Part shown: positions 1 to 11,537 of the stretch, in pieces
How positions within the stretch are numbered: the stretch's first letter is position 1
Layout of the letters: the number at the start of each line of letters is the position of its first letter
DNA from: Vogesella sp. XCS3
GTDB taxonomy: Bacteria > Pseudomonadota > Gammaproteobacteria > Burkholderiales > Chromobacteriaceae
DNA length: 64,000 nucleotides
Reading direction: 5' to 3'
Assembly (NCBI RefSeq): GCF_020616155.1
Contig: NZ_CP085530.1
Span: 139,501-203,500, forward strand
The notes under the pieces: generated by a model
Databases searched by the model: none
What the model was told of the DNA's origin: nothing
The model's input: the letters and a program-made list of their open reading frames with translations, nothing else
Translations under genes and position numbers: made by a program

Positions 1-762
1 TGGGCGGCCACGTTGGCCGCAGGCAGCGTGCTGCTGCTGGCTTTTGTCATTCCGATGTTGCAGCTGCTGTACTGGGCTTCGCTGGATTTTGCCAACCAGT
101 TCAGCAGCGATTTTCTGGGCTACGCCTGGCGCTCGGTCAGCCTGTCGCTGATCGCGGCTGTGCTGGTAACGGCTATCGCGCTGGTGCTGGCCTACCTGGT
201 GCGCCGTCAGGGCAGCCGGGCCATGCGCAACCTGGCGCGGGTGGCCACCATGGGCTACGCCATCCCCGGTACCGTGCTGGCAGTGGGGGTGTTTGTGCCG
301 GTGGCGTGGCTGGATAACCAGATCATTGCCGCTATGGGCTGGCAGGGCGAAGTGACGGCGGTGCTGAAAGGTACGCTACTGGCCATGCTGCTGGCTTTTG
401 TCGCGCGCTTTCTGGCGGTGGCGTACTCGTCGGTAGACACCGCCATGAACCGCATTACCCGCAGCCACGACGAGGCCGCGCGCAATCTGGGCTATTCGGG
501 CTGGGCGCTGCTGCGCAGGGTCTATCTGCCGCTGTTGTCTGGCGGCCTGTTTACTGGCGTACTGATGGTGTTTGTCGATGTGATGAAAGAGATGCCCATC
601 ACCCTGATGACCCGGCCCTTCGGCTGGGACACCTTGTCGGTACGTGTTTACAACATGACAGCCGAGGGCATGTGGGACCAGGCAGCGCTGCCGGCCATCG
701 CCATCGTGCTGGTGGGGCTGATTCCCACCATCCTGCTGTCGCGCCAACGGGATGTTGCCTGA
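1..762 (+). CDS. ABC transporter permease, FbpB-type (partial, C-terminal part)
   Basis: The reading frame is open from base 1, so the gene begins before the window. The visible 250 or so residues hold several hydrophobic segments and an inner-membrane permease loop of the EAA type (around EAARNLGYSGWALLRRVYLP), which docks on the ATPase. Spacing and sequence resemble the second half of the two-domain Fe(III) or thiamine/polyamine permeases (FbpB, ThiP). Its stop overlaps the start of the ATPase gene as ATGA, so the two are translationally coupled. The Fe(III) substrate is inferred from family resemblance; the binding protein lies outside the window. Confidence 0.85.
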   Translation, partial: WAATLAAGSVLLLAFVIPMLQLLYWASLDFANQFSSDFLGYAWRSVSLSLIAAVLVTAIALVLAYLVRRQGSRAMRNLARVATMGYAIPGTVLAVGVFVPVAWLDNQIIAAMGWQGEVTAVLKGTLLAMLLAFVARFLAVAYSSVDTAMNRITRSHDEAARNLGYSGWALLRRVYLPLLSGGLFTGVLMVFVDVMKEMPITLMTRPFGWDTLSVRVYNMTAEGMWDQAALPAIAIVLVGLIPTILLSRQRDVA

Positions 763-1814
763 TGAGTGCATTGCTAGAGTTACAGTCGGTGTCGCAACGC
801 TACGGTGACAAGGCCGTGGTCAATGACATGAGCTTTACCCTGCAGCAGGGCGAGATCGCCTGCCTGCTGGGTAGCTCCGGTTGTGGCAAGACCACGGTGC
901 TGCGCTGTATTGCCGGTTTCGAGCCTTTGGCCGGTGGCGAGATCCAGCTGGCGGGCCGCCGTATTGCCAGTGTGGCCAGCAGCGTGCCGGCGCATTTGCG
1001 CCAGATTGGCATGGTGTTTCAGGATTACGCGCTGTTTCCGCACCTGAATGTGCAGGAAAACGTGGGCTTTGGCCTGGGCAAGCTGAGCCGCAGCGAGCGC
1101 GAGGCCCGCGTGATGGCGGTGCTGGAGGTAGTAGGGTTGGCCGCGTACGCACAGGCCTTCCCGCACGAGCTGTCCGGTGGCCAGCAGCAGCGTGTGGCGC
1201 TGGCGCGGGCGCTGGCCCCCAAGCCCCAGCTGCTACTGCTGGACGAGCCGTTTTCCAATCTGGATGTCGACCTGCGCGAACGCTTGTCGCGCGAAGTGCG
1301 CGAGATCCTGAAATCGCAGGGCACCACCGCCATTCTGGTCACGCACGACCAGCACGAAGCGTTTGCCATGGCCGATAAGGTGGGGGTGATGCACCAGGGC
1401 CAGCTGCAGCAGTGGGCGCCGCCGTACGAGCTGTACCACGAGCCGGCCAGCCGTTACGTGGCCGACTTTATTGGCCAGGGTGCCTTTGTGCCGGGCAAGG
1501 TAACCGGCCCGCGCTGCGTGACGCTGGAGCTGGGCGAGTACTGCAGCGCCGTGCCGCGCCAGTTTGCCGAAGGCGACGAGGTAGACGTACTGCTGCGCCC
1601 GGACGACGTGGTGCACGACGATGCCAGCCCGGTAACGGCCAAGGTACTGGGAAAGGTATTTCGCGGCTCGGAGTTTCTGTACACGCTGCAGCTGGCCTCC
1701 GGGCAGCAGGTGCTGGCGCAGGTGCCCAGCCATCACAACCACGCCATCGGCGAGCCTATCGGTATCCGCCTGGAGCTGGACCACCTGATCGCATTCCGGC
1801 GCGAAGCGGCCTGA
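762..1814 (+). CDS. fbpC: ABC transporter ATP-binding protein, FbpC-like (ferric iron type)
   Basis: 350 residues, the usual FbpC/PotA length. It shows Walker A GSSGCGKTT (residues 37-45), a Q-loop in MVFQDYALFPH, the signature LSGGQQQRVALARAL, Walker B LLLLDEPFSNLD and the switch His in THDQHEAF. The last ~110 residues form a TOBE-like regulatory domain. The start is the ATG inside the ATGA overlap with the permease; an upstream in-frame extension is only a shadow. It energises import through the preceding permease. Fe(III) is the likely cargo, but spermidine/putrescine, sulfate or thiamine systems look similar, so substrate is inference. Confidence 0.88.
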   Translation: MSALLELQSVSQRYGDKAVVNDMSFTLQQGEIACLLGSSGCGKTTVLRCIAGFEPLAGGEIQLAGRRIASVASSVPAHLRQIGMVFQDYALFPHLNVQENVGFGLGKLSRSEREARVMAVLEVVGLAAYAQAFPHELSGGQQQRVALARALAPKPQLLLLDEPFSNLDVDLRERLSREVREILKSQGTTAILVTHDQHEAFAMADKVGVMHQGQLQQWAPPYELYHEPASRYVADFIGQGAFVPGKVTGPRCVTLELGEYCSAVPRQFAEGDEVDVLLRPDDVVHDDASPVTAKVLGKVFRGSEFLYTLQLASGQQVLAQVPSHHNHAIGEPIGIRLELDHLIAFRREAA

Positions 1815-1821
1815 TGCACCG

Positions 1822-1856
1822 TGCGGCCAATCTTGTCGTGTGAAAGGTTGGCCGCA
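1822..1856. repeat. Inverted pair of the GTTGGCCGC word after fbpC
   Basis: Core GCGGCCAA at 1823-1830 faces GTTGGCCGC at 1847-1855, with TGCGGCCAA/TTGGCCGCA arms of nine bases and a 17-base loop. It lies eight bases after the fbpC stop, just ahead of the true intrinsic terminator. It belongs to the window-wide repeat family described in the findings. Confidence 0.7.
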
Positions 1857-1866
1857 GCATAAATAA

Positions 1867-1896
1867 CAAGGCCCCGCGCAACTGCGCGGGGCCTTG
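1867..1896. terminator. Bidirectional intrinsic terminator between fbpC and pbpG
   Basis: Perfect hairpin with arms CAAGGCCCCGCGC and GCGCGGGGCCTTG around a short AACT-type loop. It sits between convergent fbpC and pbpG and can serve both. Confidence 0.8.
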
Positions 1897-1922
1897 TACT
1901 GTGTGGCAGAGCCTGGCTTGAA

Positions 1923-2783
1923 TCAGCCCGATAGCCAGCTGTTAGGGTGTGCCTCCAGCCAGGTCTTGATGGACTTGGCGTCGTTCACGCGCGCCGCCGA
2001 GCCGTTGGCCGCCAGCAGCACCACGATCAGGCGCTGGCTGCCCATGGTGGTTTCCATCACCAGGCAGCGGCCGGCTTCTTCGATGTAGCCGGTTTTGGAC
2101 AGGCCGATATCCCACTCGCCTTCACGTACCAGCGGGTTGCTGTTTTTGTAATGCAGTACACGGGTGGCGCTGGGGTGGGCCATGTATTCGTGGGTGGTAG
2201 AAAACTGGCGGATCAGCGGGTACTGGTAGGCCGCTTTTACCATGCGTACCAGGTCCATGGCGGTGGCGCTATTGCGCATGTCCAGGCCGGTAGCGTCGTG
2301 GAACACCGCATTGCGCATGCCGATGCTGCGTGCCTTCTGGTTCATTCTGGCAATGAAAGCCGCCTTGCCACCGGGGTAGGTGCGTGCCAGCGAGGCCGAG
2401 GCGCGGTTTTCCGACGACATCAGCGCCAGCAGCAGCATTTCGCGGCGGGTGAGGGTGGAGCCTACACTCAGGCGCGAGCTGGTGTTTTTCAGGCGGTCGA
2501 CTTCGTCCTCGGTGATGGTGATGGGCTCATCCAGCGACAGGCCGGCATCCAGCAGCACCATGGCGGTCATCAGCTTGGTGATGGATGCAATCGGCTGGGT
2601 TTGCAGCGGGTTTTTTTCGTAAACCAGCTTGCCGGTTTGTGCGTCTACTACCGCTACCGACTGGGAATTCAGCCGCGGGCTACTGGTTAGTGCCTGTGTT
2701 TGCAGGTTTACAGGCTGGGCGGCATAGGCCACCATGCTGCTGGCTGCCAGGCAGCCCAGCAGGGCAAAAGTTCTGAGCATCAT
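1923..2783 (-). CDS. pbpG: D-alanyl-D-alanine endopeptidase (PBP7, penicillin-binding)
   Basis: 286 residues with an N-terminal signal peptide (cleavage probably after AYA, about residue 21). The three active-site motifs of the S11 peptidase/beta-lactamase fold are present: SITK (67-70, nucleophile Ser67), SEN (124-126) and KTG (230-232). The PBP7/8 family cuts DD-crosslinks of peptidoglycan in the periplasm; there is no C-terminal amphipathic anchor as in PBP5/6, which supports PbpG over DacA. It is a single gene divergent from uvrB. Confidence 0.9.
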   Translation of the reverse strand: MMLRTFALLGCLAASSMVAYAAQPVNLQTQALTSSPRLNSQSVAVVDAQTGKLVYEKNPLQTQPIASITKLMTAMVLLDAGLSLDEPITITEDEVDRLKNTSSRLSVGSTLTRREMLLLALMSSENRASASLARTYPGGKAAFIARMNQKARSIGMRNAVFHDATGLDMRNSATAMDLVRMVKAAYQYPLIRQFSTTHEYMAHPSATRVLHYKNSNPLVREGEWDIGLSKTGYIEEAGRCLVMETTMGSQRLIVVLLAANGSAARVNDAKSIKTWLEAHPNSWLSG

Positions 2784-3021
2784 TCATGACTCCGATGCAA
2801 TGTTCATGCGGCAGGTAAGACGCTGGCAGGGCTGTATCACACCCGGTGATGCGCAAATGCGCCGTGTCTTGGCACGGCCTGTCAGGCTTACCCTGTTATT
2901 GGTTTGTCGAGCACTTTTATTTTAAATTGATTCCTTTGCTTTGTCCGGCTTTACTTTTAGTGAAAACACATCAGTTATGCGTTAGATGCCGGCATGAAGC
3001 GTGACAAATGAGTGAAATTCC

Positions 3022-5037
3022 ATGGTAGTCAGCTATCCAGGTAGTGCGTTCAAGCTCCATCAGCCCTTTGCCCCTGCGGGCGATCAGCCAGCGGCCATTG
3101 CCAGCCTGGTAGAAGGCCTGTCCGACGGGCTGAGCTACCAGACCTTGCTGGGGGTGACGGGGTCGGGCAAGACCTACACCATGGCCAATGTGATTGCGCA
3201 AACCGGGCGGCCGGCCATCATCATGGCGCACAACAAGACGCTGGCGGCGCAGCTGTACAGCGAGATGCGCGAGTTTTTCCCCGAAAATGCGGTGGAATAC
3301 TTCGTGTCCTACTACGACTACTACCAGCCCGAAGCCTACGTGCCCAGCCGTGACTTGTTTATCGAAAAAGATTCCAGCATCAACGAGCACATCGAGCAGA
3401 TGCGTTTGTCGGCGACCAAGAGCATTCTGGAGCGGCCGGATTGCGTGATCGTGGCCACCGTATCGGCTATTTACGGTATCGGTGACCCGTCCGACTACCA
3501 TCAGATGATCCTGCACCTGAAAGAAGGCGAAACCACGCCGCAGAAGGATATCGTTAGCCGCCTGGTGGCCATGCAGTACGACCGTAACGATACCGACTTT
3601 GCGCGTGGCACCTTCCGCGTGCGCGGCGACGTGATTGACGTGTTCCCGGCGGAAAGCAACGACACCGCCGTGCGTATCAGCCTGTTTGACGACGAAGTGG
3701 AAACGCTCACGCTGTTCGACCCGCTGACCGGCACCACCAAACAACGGGTTGGCCGCTTTACCGTGTTTCCGTCCAGCCACTACGTGACACCACGCGACAC
3801 CGTGCTGCGCGCCTGCGAGAAGATCAAGCTGGAGCTGGCCGACCGTGTGGCCTGGTACCTGAAAGAAGGCAAGCTGGTGGAGGCGCAGCGCATCGAGCAG
3901 CGCACGCGCTTTGACCTGGAAATGCTGTACGAAATGGGCTTCTGCAAGGGCATCGAAAACTACTCGCGCCACTTTTCCGGCCGCGAGCCCGGTGGTGCGC
4001 CACCGACGCTGATCGACTACCTGCCCAAGAACGCGCTGATGTTTATCGACGAAAGCCACGTGACCGTGCCGCAAGTGGGCGCCATGTACAAGGGCGACGC
4101 GGCGCGCAAGCAAAACCTGGTGGATTACGGCTTCCGCCTGCCGTCGGCGGTGGACAACCGCCCGCTGAAGTTTCACGAGTTCGAGCAGCTGATGCCGCAA
4201 ACCATTTTTGTTTCGGCCACGCCGGCCGATTACGAAAAAGAGCACGCCGGCCAGGTGGTCGAGCAGGTGGTGCGGCCAACCGGCCTGGTTGACCCGGTGA
4301 TTGAAATCCGCCCGGTAGCTACGCAAGTGGACGACCTGCTATCGGAAATCCACTTGCGCATCGAGCGCGGCGAGCGCGTGCTGGTGACCACGCTCACCAA
4401 GCGCATGGCCGAGCAGTTGGCCGACTACTACACCGAGCACGGCATCAAGGTGCGCTACCTGCATAGCGATATCGATACGGTAGAGCGGGTGGAGATCATC
4501 CGCGACTTGCGCTTGGGCATGTTCGACGTACTGATCGGCATCAACCTGCTGCGCGAAGGCCTGGATATCCCGGAAGTCAGCCTGGTGGCCATTCTGGATG
4601 CCGATAAAGAGGGCTTTCTGCGTAGCGAGCGCAGCCTCATCCAGACCATAGGCCGCGCCGCGCGTAACCTGCACGGTAAAGCACTGCTGTACGCCGACCG
4701 TATTACCAACAGCATGCAGCGCGCCATGGATGAAACCGAGCGTCGCCGTAACAAACAGATGGCCTTTAATGCCGAGCACGGCATCGTGCCGCAAGGGGTA
4801 AACAAGAAGATCAAGGACATCATTGACGGTGTGTACCAGAACGAGCCTACCGACAGGAAGGCGCTGGCCGAAAGTGCCCGCATCGCCATGCTGGATGAAA
4901 AGGCCCTGGCCAAAGAAATCAAGCGCCTGGAAAAAGACATGATGGAAGCGGCGCGCAATCTGGAGTTTGAAAAGGCGGCCAAGCTGCGCGACGAACTGAA
5001 GGCCTTCAAAGAAAAGGCATGGATGAATGGCTTGTAA
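3022..5037 (+). CDS. uvrB: UvrABC excision nuclease subunit B
   Basis: 671 residues, full length. Walker A GVTGSGKT is at residues 44-51; the beta-hairpin tip that inserts at the lesion is recognisable in the [12 protein letters not shown] stretch; helicase motifs follow, ending with a coiled UVR domain in the last ~40 residues that binds UvrC. It takes over damaged DNA from UvrA in nucleotide-excision repair. The 238-base gap upstream is shared with divergent pbpG; I could not pin a LexA box or promoter there. Confidence 0.97.
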   Translation: MVVSYPGSAFKLHQPFAPAGDQPAAIASLVEGLSDGLSYQTLLGVTGSGKTYTMANVIAQTGRPAIIMAHNKTLAAQLYSEMREFFPENAVEYFVSYYDYYQPEAYVPSRDLFIEKDSSINEHIEQMRLSATKSILERPDCVIVATVSAIYGIGDPSDYHQMILHLKEGETTPQKDIVSRLVAMQYDRNDTDFARGTFRVRGDVIDVFPAESNDTAVRISLFDDEVETLTLFDPLTGTTKQRVGRFTVFPSSHYVTPRDTVLRACEKIKLELADRVAWYLKEGKLVEAQRIEQRTRFDLEMLYEMGFCKGIENYSRHFSGREPGGAPPTLIDYLPKNALMFIDESHVTVPQVGAMYKGDAARKQNLVDYGFRLPSAVDNRPLKFHEFEQLMPQTIFVSATPADYEKEHAGQVVEQVVRPTGLVDPVIEIRPVATQVDDLLSEIHLRIERGERVLVTTLTKRMAEQLADYYTEHGIKVRYLHSDIDTVERVEIIRDLRLGMFDVLIGINLLREGLDIPEVSLVAILDADKEGFLRSERSLIQTIGRAARNLHGKALLYADRITNSMQRAMDETERRRNKQMAFNAEHGIVPQGVNKKIKDIIDGVYQNEPTDRKALAESARIAMLDEKALAKEIKRLEKDMMEAARNLEFEKAAKLRDELKAFKEKAWMNGL

Positions 5038-5075
5038 GCAGCCTGCCTGCCAAGGTCGGCCGCAAAAGGAAAGAC

Positions 5076-5549
5076 ATGATGAAAAAGCGCATTCTGATGG
5101 TGTGCATGGGGAATATCTGCCGCTCGCCTACGGCGGAGGGAGTGATGCGCAGCATGCTGTTAAAACATGGCTTGCAAGACCAGCTTGAAGTAGACTCCGC
5201 CGGCACGCATGCCTATCACATAGGCGAGGCACCAGACTTACGCAGTACGCAAGCAGCTTTGGCGCGTGGCTACGACTTGCGCCAGCAGCGTGCCCGCCAG
5301 GTGTGTGCCGACGATTTCGAACGCTTTGACTACATGCTGGCGGCAGACCGCGCCAACCTGGCAAGCTTGCAGGCATTGCGCCAAAAAGGCGTGACACCGC
5401 AATTGTTGTTGTCGATATTGGGTACAGAGGCCGATGTGCCCGACCCTTACTACGGCGGGCCGCAAGGCTTTGAGCAGGTGCTGGATCTGATAGAGCAGGC
5501 ATGCGAGGCGTGGTGTCTGGCGTTTTGCCGCCAGGCAGGGTCGGTGTAG
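5076..5549 (+). CDS. Low-molecular-weight protein-tyrosine phosphatase
   Basis: 157 residues from the ATG at 5076, chosen because an AAAGGA ribosome site lies just upstream; a longer in-frame start at 5019 overlaps uvrB. The P-loop CMGNICR (Cys10 to Arg16, CX5R) followed by SPT is the catalytic signature and the general-acid Asp lies in the DPYYGG stretch (Asp123). Family members dephosphorylate tyrosine kinases or small phosphoesters. No capsule or exopolysaccharide kinase genes are adjacent, so the physiological substrate is unknown. Confidence 0.9.
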   Translation: MMKKRILMVCMGNICRSPTAEGVMRSMLLKHGLQDQLEVDSAGTHAYHIGEAPDLRSTQAALARGYDLRQQRARQVCADDFERFDYMLAADRANLASLQALRQKGVTPQLLLSILGTEADVPDPYYGGPQGFEQVLDLIEQACEAWCLAFCRQAGSV

Positions 5550-5582
5550 AGTTTGTTTGCCGCAAAATGACTAAGGGAAAGT

Positions 5583-6275
5583 ATGGCCCTCGATAAAAAA
5601 ACAGCCGCTACCAAACCAATAGAAGTGGCCCCCAGCCATAGTGCCGACATGATTTTGCCGCGCCAGCCGGGTAAGCTCTCGCTGGGTAGGCAAACCGTCA
5701 TCGTGATTGGTTCGTCTACTGGTGGTACCGAGGCGCTGCGGGTGCTGCTGACTGCTTTGCCGGCCAACATGCCGCCGATTGTCATTACTCAGCACATGCC
5801 GGAAATGTTCACCAAGTCGTTTGCCGTGCGGCTGGATGCCCTGTGCAAGCTGACAGTAAAAGAAGCCGAAGACGGCGAGCGCCTGCAGCCGGGCCATGTG
5901 TATATCGCCCCAGGGCACTCCCATTTGCTGGTCAAGCCGGCCAGTACCATAGGCTACGCCACCAGCCTGCACCACGGCGTGCCGGTGAATCGCCACAAGC
6001 CGTCGGTGGATGTGCTGTTCCGCTCTGCGGCCAACGTCATCGGCAAAAACTGTATTGGCGTGATTCTTACCGGTATGGGGCGTGATGGTGCGGCAGGCAT
6101 GGCCGAGCTGAAAGAAGCTGGCGCGCACAATATCGCGCAGGATGAAGCTTCTTGCGTGGTGTTCGGCATGCCCAAGGAGGCCATTGCCTGTGGTGGTGTG
6201 CACGAAATTCTGCCCCTGTCGGCGATTGCTGGCCGTCTGGTGGCGCTGTGCGCGGGGCGTACGCACGCTGACTAA
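5583..6275 (+). CDS. CheB-type protein-glutamate methylesterase lacking a receiver domain
   Basis: 230 residues that correspond only to the catalytic half of CheB. The triad is intact: Ser45 in IGSSTGG, His71 in TQHMP and Asp168 in GMGRDGA, with spacing matching the E. coli enzyme. Only ~36 residues precede the domain, so the phospho-receiver that normally restrains CheB is absent. It would remove methyl groups from, or deamidate, chemoreceptors. It lies 21 bases ahead of the FleR-like regulator and heads the flagellar block; no cheR or receptor gene is adjacent. Either it is constitutively active or it is controlled by a separate partner (inference). Confidence 0.87.
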   Translation: MALDKKTAATKPIEVAPSHSADMILPRQPGKLSLGRQTVIVIGSSTGGTEALRVLLTALPANMPPIVITQHMPEMFTKSFAVRLDALCKLTVKEAEDGERLQPGHVYIAPGHSHLLVKPASTIGYATSLHHGVPVNRHKPSVDVLFRSAANVIGKNCIGVILTGMGRDGAAGMAELKEAGAHNIAQDEASCVVFGMPKEAIACGGVHEILPLSAIAGRLVALCAGRTHAD

Positions 6276-6296
6276 GTTTTACGGATGTAGAAACAC

Positions 6297-7634
<1,338 letters not shown>

Positions 7635-7662
7635 GCAGGTTCTTTAACGGGTAGAGGTCAAC

Positions 7663-7983
7663 ATGTCTACGCAAGGCATCAATCAGTTGCTGGGTGAGCT
7701 TCGAGCCATGTCCGCGCTTGCCGCGGGCAAGCAGGCACCTGCGGCCGACGAAACACCGGAAGTTGATTTCTCTAATGTGTTGAAGTCCACGCTGGAGCAA
7801 GTCAACCAGGTGCAGCAAACATCTCAAGAGCTGCAAAAGCGTTTTGAGCTGGGTGAAGAGGGGGTCGACATCCAGGATGTGATGGTAACGATGCAGAAAG
7901 CCAGTCTGAGCTTCCAGACCATGGTGCAGGCCAGGAACAAGCTGGTTTCGGCTTATCAGGAAATCATGAATACGCAAGTGTAG
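7663..7983 (+). CDS. fliE: Flagellar hook-basal body complex protein FliE
   Basis: 106 residues, typical FliE length, with the conserved C-terminal motif region (VMVTMQKASLSFQTMVQARNKLVSAYQEIMN). FliE links the MS ring to the rod. First structural gene of the block, followed 57 bases later by fliF. Confidence 0.95.
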   Translation: MSTQGINQLLGELRAMSALAAGKQAPAADETPEVDFSNVLKSTLEQVNQVQQTSQELQKRFELGEEGVDIQDVMVTMQKASLSFQTMVQARNKLVSAYQEIMNTQV

Positions 7984-8040
7984 CGCTGCGCTGCCCCGGT
8001 TTGGCTTGCAGCGGAAGATCAATAACGAAACAACCACTGT

Positions 8041-9789
8041 ATGGCTGATCTGGTAGACAACGCTGCGCCTGCCTGGAAAGTGCGCCTGAATGAAGTGCTG
8101 GAGCGCTTCAAGGCCCTTCCCAACAATAAAAAAATTCTCTTCTTCACCGCTGTCGCAGCGGTGTTGTCTATTGCTATTGCCCTTTTCGCATTCAATCGCG
8201 AACCTGCTTACAAAGTACTGTTTACCGGCCTGGCCGACCGCGATGGTGGCCAGATCACGGCATCGCTGCAACAGATGAACGTGCCTTACCAGATCAGCGA
8301 TGGCGGTGTGATTTCTGTACCCAGCGACAAGGTCTACGACGTACGCCTCAAGCTGGCAAGCCAAGGCTTGCCCAAGGCGGGTGGGGTGGGTTTTGAGCTG
8401 ATGGACAAGCAGAAATTCGGCATCAGCCAGTTTGCCGAGCAGGTGAACTACCAACGTTCCATCGAGGGCGAACTGGCTCGAACTATTGAGTCCGTCGGTG
8501 TGGTGGAAACCGCCCGCGTACATCTGGCCATGCCCAAGCAAAGCGTGTTTGTACGTGAGCAGCAGTTGCCTACCGCCTCAGTGATGCTGAGCATGCGTGG
8601 CGGGCGCATTCTGGATGCCGGCCAGATTGCCGGTATCCTGCATCTGGTTTCCAGCTCGGTACCCAATTTGCCGGTGCGCAATGTGTCCATTGTCGACCAG
8701 GATGGCAACCTGTTGTCCAGTCTGCCTGACCTCAATAACGCCTCTGGTCTGGATCGACGCCAGCTGGATTACGTGCGTCAGATCGAAGCCGACTACGCCA
8801 AGCGCGTCGAGGCGATTCTGGAGCCCATCTTTGGCAAGGGTAATGCCCGGGCGCAGGTCACTGCCGCAGTAGACTTTGCCGAGGTGGAGCAGACTTCGGA
8901 AACCTACCGCCCCAATTCCACGCCCAACCCGTCTGCCACGCGCAGCCAGCAGATTGTCGAATCGCTGGGTAAGGACGCCAGCCTGCCTTCTGGCGTGCCG
9001 GGTGCCTTGACGAACCAGCCGCCGTCAGCGGCCTCCGCCCCGCTTACCTTGCCGCCAGGCGCAGCCCCGGGAACGGCGACACTCTCCGGCCTGCCCATGG
9101 GTACGGCATCGGGTACCACACATCGGGAAATTACTACCAACTACGAAGTCGACAAGACTATCCAGCACACCAAGATGCCGAAGGGGAATATCAAGCGTCT
9201 GACGGCTGCCGTGGTGGTGAACTACAAGATGGTGCCTGACGCCAATGGCGAAGCCAAGCCGACACCGCTGACAGATAAAGAGTCCGCCCAAATCCAGAGC
9301 TTGGTACAAGAGGCCATCGGCTATAATAAAGACCGGGGTGATTCGGTTAACGTGGTAAACGCCAGCTTTGCCGATGCCGTGCCGGTAAGTACGGCGAAGG
9401 ATCGTGCACTGGATTACCTCAGTGCCAATGCGGGTGAGCTCATCAAGTATGGTTTGTTTGCTCTTGCCGTGTTGTATCTGCTGTTTGGTGTAGTGCGCCC
9501 CATTATGCGCGATGTGGCCAAGCCACCTGCGCCGGATACGCCCGAGGCCGCAGAAGAAGCCGCAGCTGCAGCAGGTGGTCGTCTGCTGGCTGTGGCGGGT
9601 GAAGAAGGTGAAGAGGGCGGCCAGGCTGGCGGCGAAGGGGGTGGTGCCGGTGGTGGCGATGGTGGCGATCCGAAAGAGCAGGCTCGTCGTCAGTACGAGG
9701 CGCATTTGCAAGCCGCGCGTGATCTGGTGAAAGCCGACCCGCGCATGGCCGCGCAGATCATTAAAGAATGGATAACGTCAGATGAGTGA
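8041..9789 (+). CDS. fliF: Flagellar MS-ring protein FliF
   Basis: 582 residues. One membrane segment near residues 36-58 and a second near 470-490 bracket the periplasmic ring-building domains; a Pro/Ser/Thr/Ala-rich stretch near residues 320-360 is the usual variable loop. The cytoplasmic tail carries an unusual acidic Gly-rich spacer (residues ~520-547, GEEGEEGG then GGG/GGD runs) before the conserved FliG-binding end. FliF nucleates basal-body and export-gate assembly. Its stop overlaps the fliG start by 8 bases. Confidence 0.96.
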   Translation: MADLVDNAAPAWKVRLNEVLERFKALPNNKKILFFTAVAAVLSIAIALFAFNREPAYKVLFTGLADRDGGQITASLQQMNVPYQISDGGVISVPSDKVYDVRLKLASQGLPKAGGVGFELMDKQKFGISQFAEQVNYQRSIEGELARTIESVGVVETARVHLAMPKQSVFVREQQLPTASVMLSMRGGRILDAGQIAGILHLVSSSVPNLPVRNVSIVDQDGNLLSSLPDLNNASGLDRRQLDYVRQIEADYAKRVEAILEPIFGKGNARAQVTAAVDFAEVEQTSETYRPNSTPNPSATRSQQIVESLGKDASLPSGVPGALTNQPPSAASAPLTLPPGAAPGTATLSGLPMGTASGTTHREITTNYEVDKTIQHTKMPKGNIKRLTAAVVVNYKMVPDANGEAKPTPLTDKESAQIQSLVQEAIGYNKDRGDSVNVVNASFADAVPVSTAKDRALDYLSANAGELIKYGLFALAVLYLLFGVVRPIMRDVAKPPAPDTPEAAEEAAAAAGGRLLAVAGEEGEEGGQAGGEGGGAGGGDGGDPKEQARRQYEAHLQAARDLVKADPRMAAQIIKEWITSDE

Positions 9790-10780
9790 TGCCGGTATTC
9801 GTCGCAGCTCGGTGCTGCTGTTCAGTCTGGGTCAGGCTGAGGCTATCGAGGTATTCAAGTACCTGGGGCCGAAAGAAGTGCAAAAGCTCAGCCTGGCCAT
9901 GGCCGGCTTGAGCAACCTTAGCCACGATGAAGTGGAAAAGGTCGTCGGCCAGTTCCGCGAAGAATGTGCAGCACGTGCGAACTTTGGCGCTACCGACGAG
10001 TACCTGCGCAATGTGCTGGTAGAGGCACTGGGCCCGGATAAAGCGGCCAACCTGCTGGACAAGATTTTGCAGGGCAACGATCACAGCGGTATCGAAAGCC
10101 TGAAGTGGATGGACCCATCCTCTGCGGCAGACCTGATCCGCAACGAGCACCCGCAGATTATTGCCACCATCATGGTGCACCTGGACCCCGACCTGTCCAG
10201 TGCCATTCTGGCCTATTTCCCGGAGCGCATGCGTAACGAGGTGCTGATTCGTACTGCTACCCTGGAGGGCGTACAGCCACAGGCGCTGCGCGAACTGAAC
10301 GATGTGCTGACCCAATTGCTGTCCGGCTCCGACCGTGTCAAGAAGAGCGCTGCCGGTGGCGTGGGCATGACGGCCGAGATCCTGAACTTTTTGGGTTCCA
10401 ACGTGGAAGCCTCTGCGCTATCGTATATCCGCGAGTATGACCCCGAGCTGGCGCAGCGCATCCAGGACAAGATGTTTGTATTCGACAACATCCTGGAAAT
10501 CGACGATCGTTCCATCCAGACCATCCTGCGCGAAGTGCAGTCCGACTCTCTGGTGGTGGCGCTCAAAGGTACCAGCCAGGAGCTCAAGGACAAAATCTTC
10601 CGCAATATGTCGTCGCGTGCTGCCGAGATGCTGCGCGACGATCTGGAGTCCAAAGGCCCGGTCAAGTTGTCCGAAGTGGAAGCCGAGCAGAAAGAGATTC
10701 TCAAAATTGTGCGCAAGCTAGCCGACGAAGGCCAGATTGTGATTGCAAGCAAAGGTGGAGACGAAGGCCTTGTCGAGTAA
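9782..10780 (+). CDS. fliG: Flagellar motor switch protein FliG
   Basis: 332 residues with the three armadillo-like domains. The middle-domain EHPQ motif (NEHPQIIATIMVHL) that binds FliM is present, and the C-terminal torque helix around MFVFDNILEIDDRSIQ holds the charged residues that meet MotA. It begins inside the end of fliF, and fliH begins inside its own end, so the set is translationally coupled. Confidence 0.96.
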   Translation: MSDAGIRRSSVLLFSLGQAEAIEVFKYLGPKEVQKLSLAMAGLSNLSHDEVEKVVGQFREECAARANFGATDEYLRNVLVEALGPDKAANLLDKILQGNDHSGIESLKWMDPSSAADLIRNEHPQIIATIMVHLDPDLSSAILAYFPERMRNEVLIRTATLEGVQPQALRELNDVLTQLLSGSDRVKKSAAGGVGMTAEILNFLGSNVEASALSYIREYDPELAQRIQDKMFVFDNILEIDDRSIQTILREVQSDSLVVALKGTSQELKDKIFRNMSSRAAEMLRDDLESKGPVKLSEVEAEQKEILKIVRKLADEGQIVIASKGGDEGLVE

Positions 10781-11537
10781 CAACATCATCCCGGCGGAGT
10801 CGCTGGGTCAGTGGCAGTCCTGGCGTTTCGGCGAGATCGGGGCGCAGCCCGCCCCGCAGCCGGAAGCCATTATTGCCGCGAATGAAGCCCCCGCAGAGGG
10901 GGTTTCTGCTTTGGAGATGCCGGCAGAAGAGGTCGTGGAAGCCGCAGAGACGGTGCAAGAAGAGGCCTTGCCTGCTCCGGCCTACCCGACAGCCGCCGAG
11001 TTGGAGGCTATCCACCAGGAGGCCTGGCAGGCCGGGTTTGAAGCAGGCAAAGAAGAAGGCATGCAGCAAGGCCAGGCCGAAGGTGCACAGCAGGCTTTGG
11101 CGGATGCTGCCCAGCAGTTCGAGAGCTACTGGGCACCGCTGGCCCAGCTGCAGCAAGCCATGGAAACCCAGCTGCAGCAGCTGGGCGTAGCCTTGTCTGC
11201 CGAGGTGCTGCAGTTGGCCGTTGGTTTTGCCGAGCAGATTGTTGCCAGCAAGATTGCGCTGGATCGCAATGCCGTGCTGCCTGTGCTGCAGGCGGCGCTG
11301 GATGAGTTGGGGCAGGGCCTGCTGCAGGCACGTGTGCGAGCGCATCCGGAAGACCTGGCCGTGATACAGGCTTTTGCACAAGAGCGTTTTGCCGGGGTGA
11401 GTTGGCAGTGGGTGGCAGATGAGGCGGTAGAGCGCGGTGGCTGCGTGGTGGATACCGGCAGCGTCAAGCTGGACCTGACGCTGCCGCCAAGGTTGGCCGC
11501 ATTGCGTCAGGCATTGGGGTTGCCCGCGCATGATTGA
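10770..11537 (+). CDS. fliH: Flagellar export ATPase regulator FliH
   Basis: About 255 residues. The start is not an ATG: TTG at 10770 gives MSSNNIIP and has a GGAG site nine bases upstream; GTG at 10755 and TTG at 10743 are alternatives. The protein has an acidic, Ala/Glu-rich N-terminal half, a Gln-rich helix with GxxxG-type repeats ([15 protein letters not shown]), and a V-type ATPase subunit E-like C-terminal domain. FliH dimers hold FliI at the export gate. It overlaps fliG and fliI. Confidence 0.88.
   Translation: MSSNNIIPAESLGQWQSWRFGEIGAQPAPQPEAIIAANEAPAEGVSALEMPAEEVVEAAETVQEEALPAPAYPTAAELEAIHQEAWQAGFEAGKEEGMQQGQAEGAQQALADAAQQFESYWAPLAQLQQAMETQLQQLGVALSAEVLQLAVGFAEQIVASKIALDRNAVLPVLQAALDELGQGLLQARVRAHPEDLAVIQAFAQERFAGVSWQWVADEAVERGGCVVDTGSVKLDLTLPPRLAALRQALGLPAHD

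Noticed and set aside
2971..4326. 451-codon minus frame opposite uvrB
   Set aside because: Antisense shadow with the same biased composition; UvrB accounts for the region.
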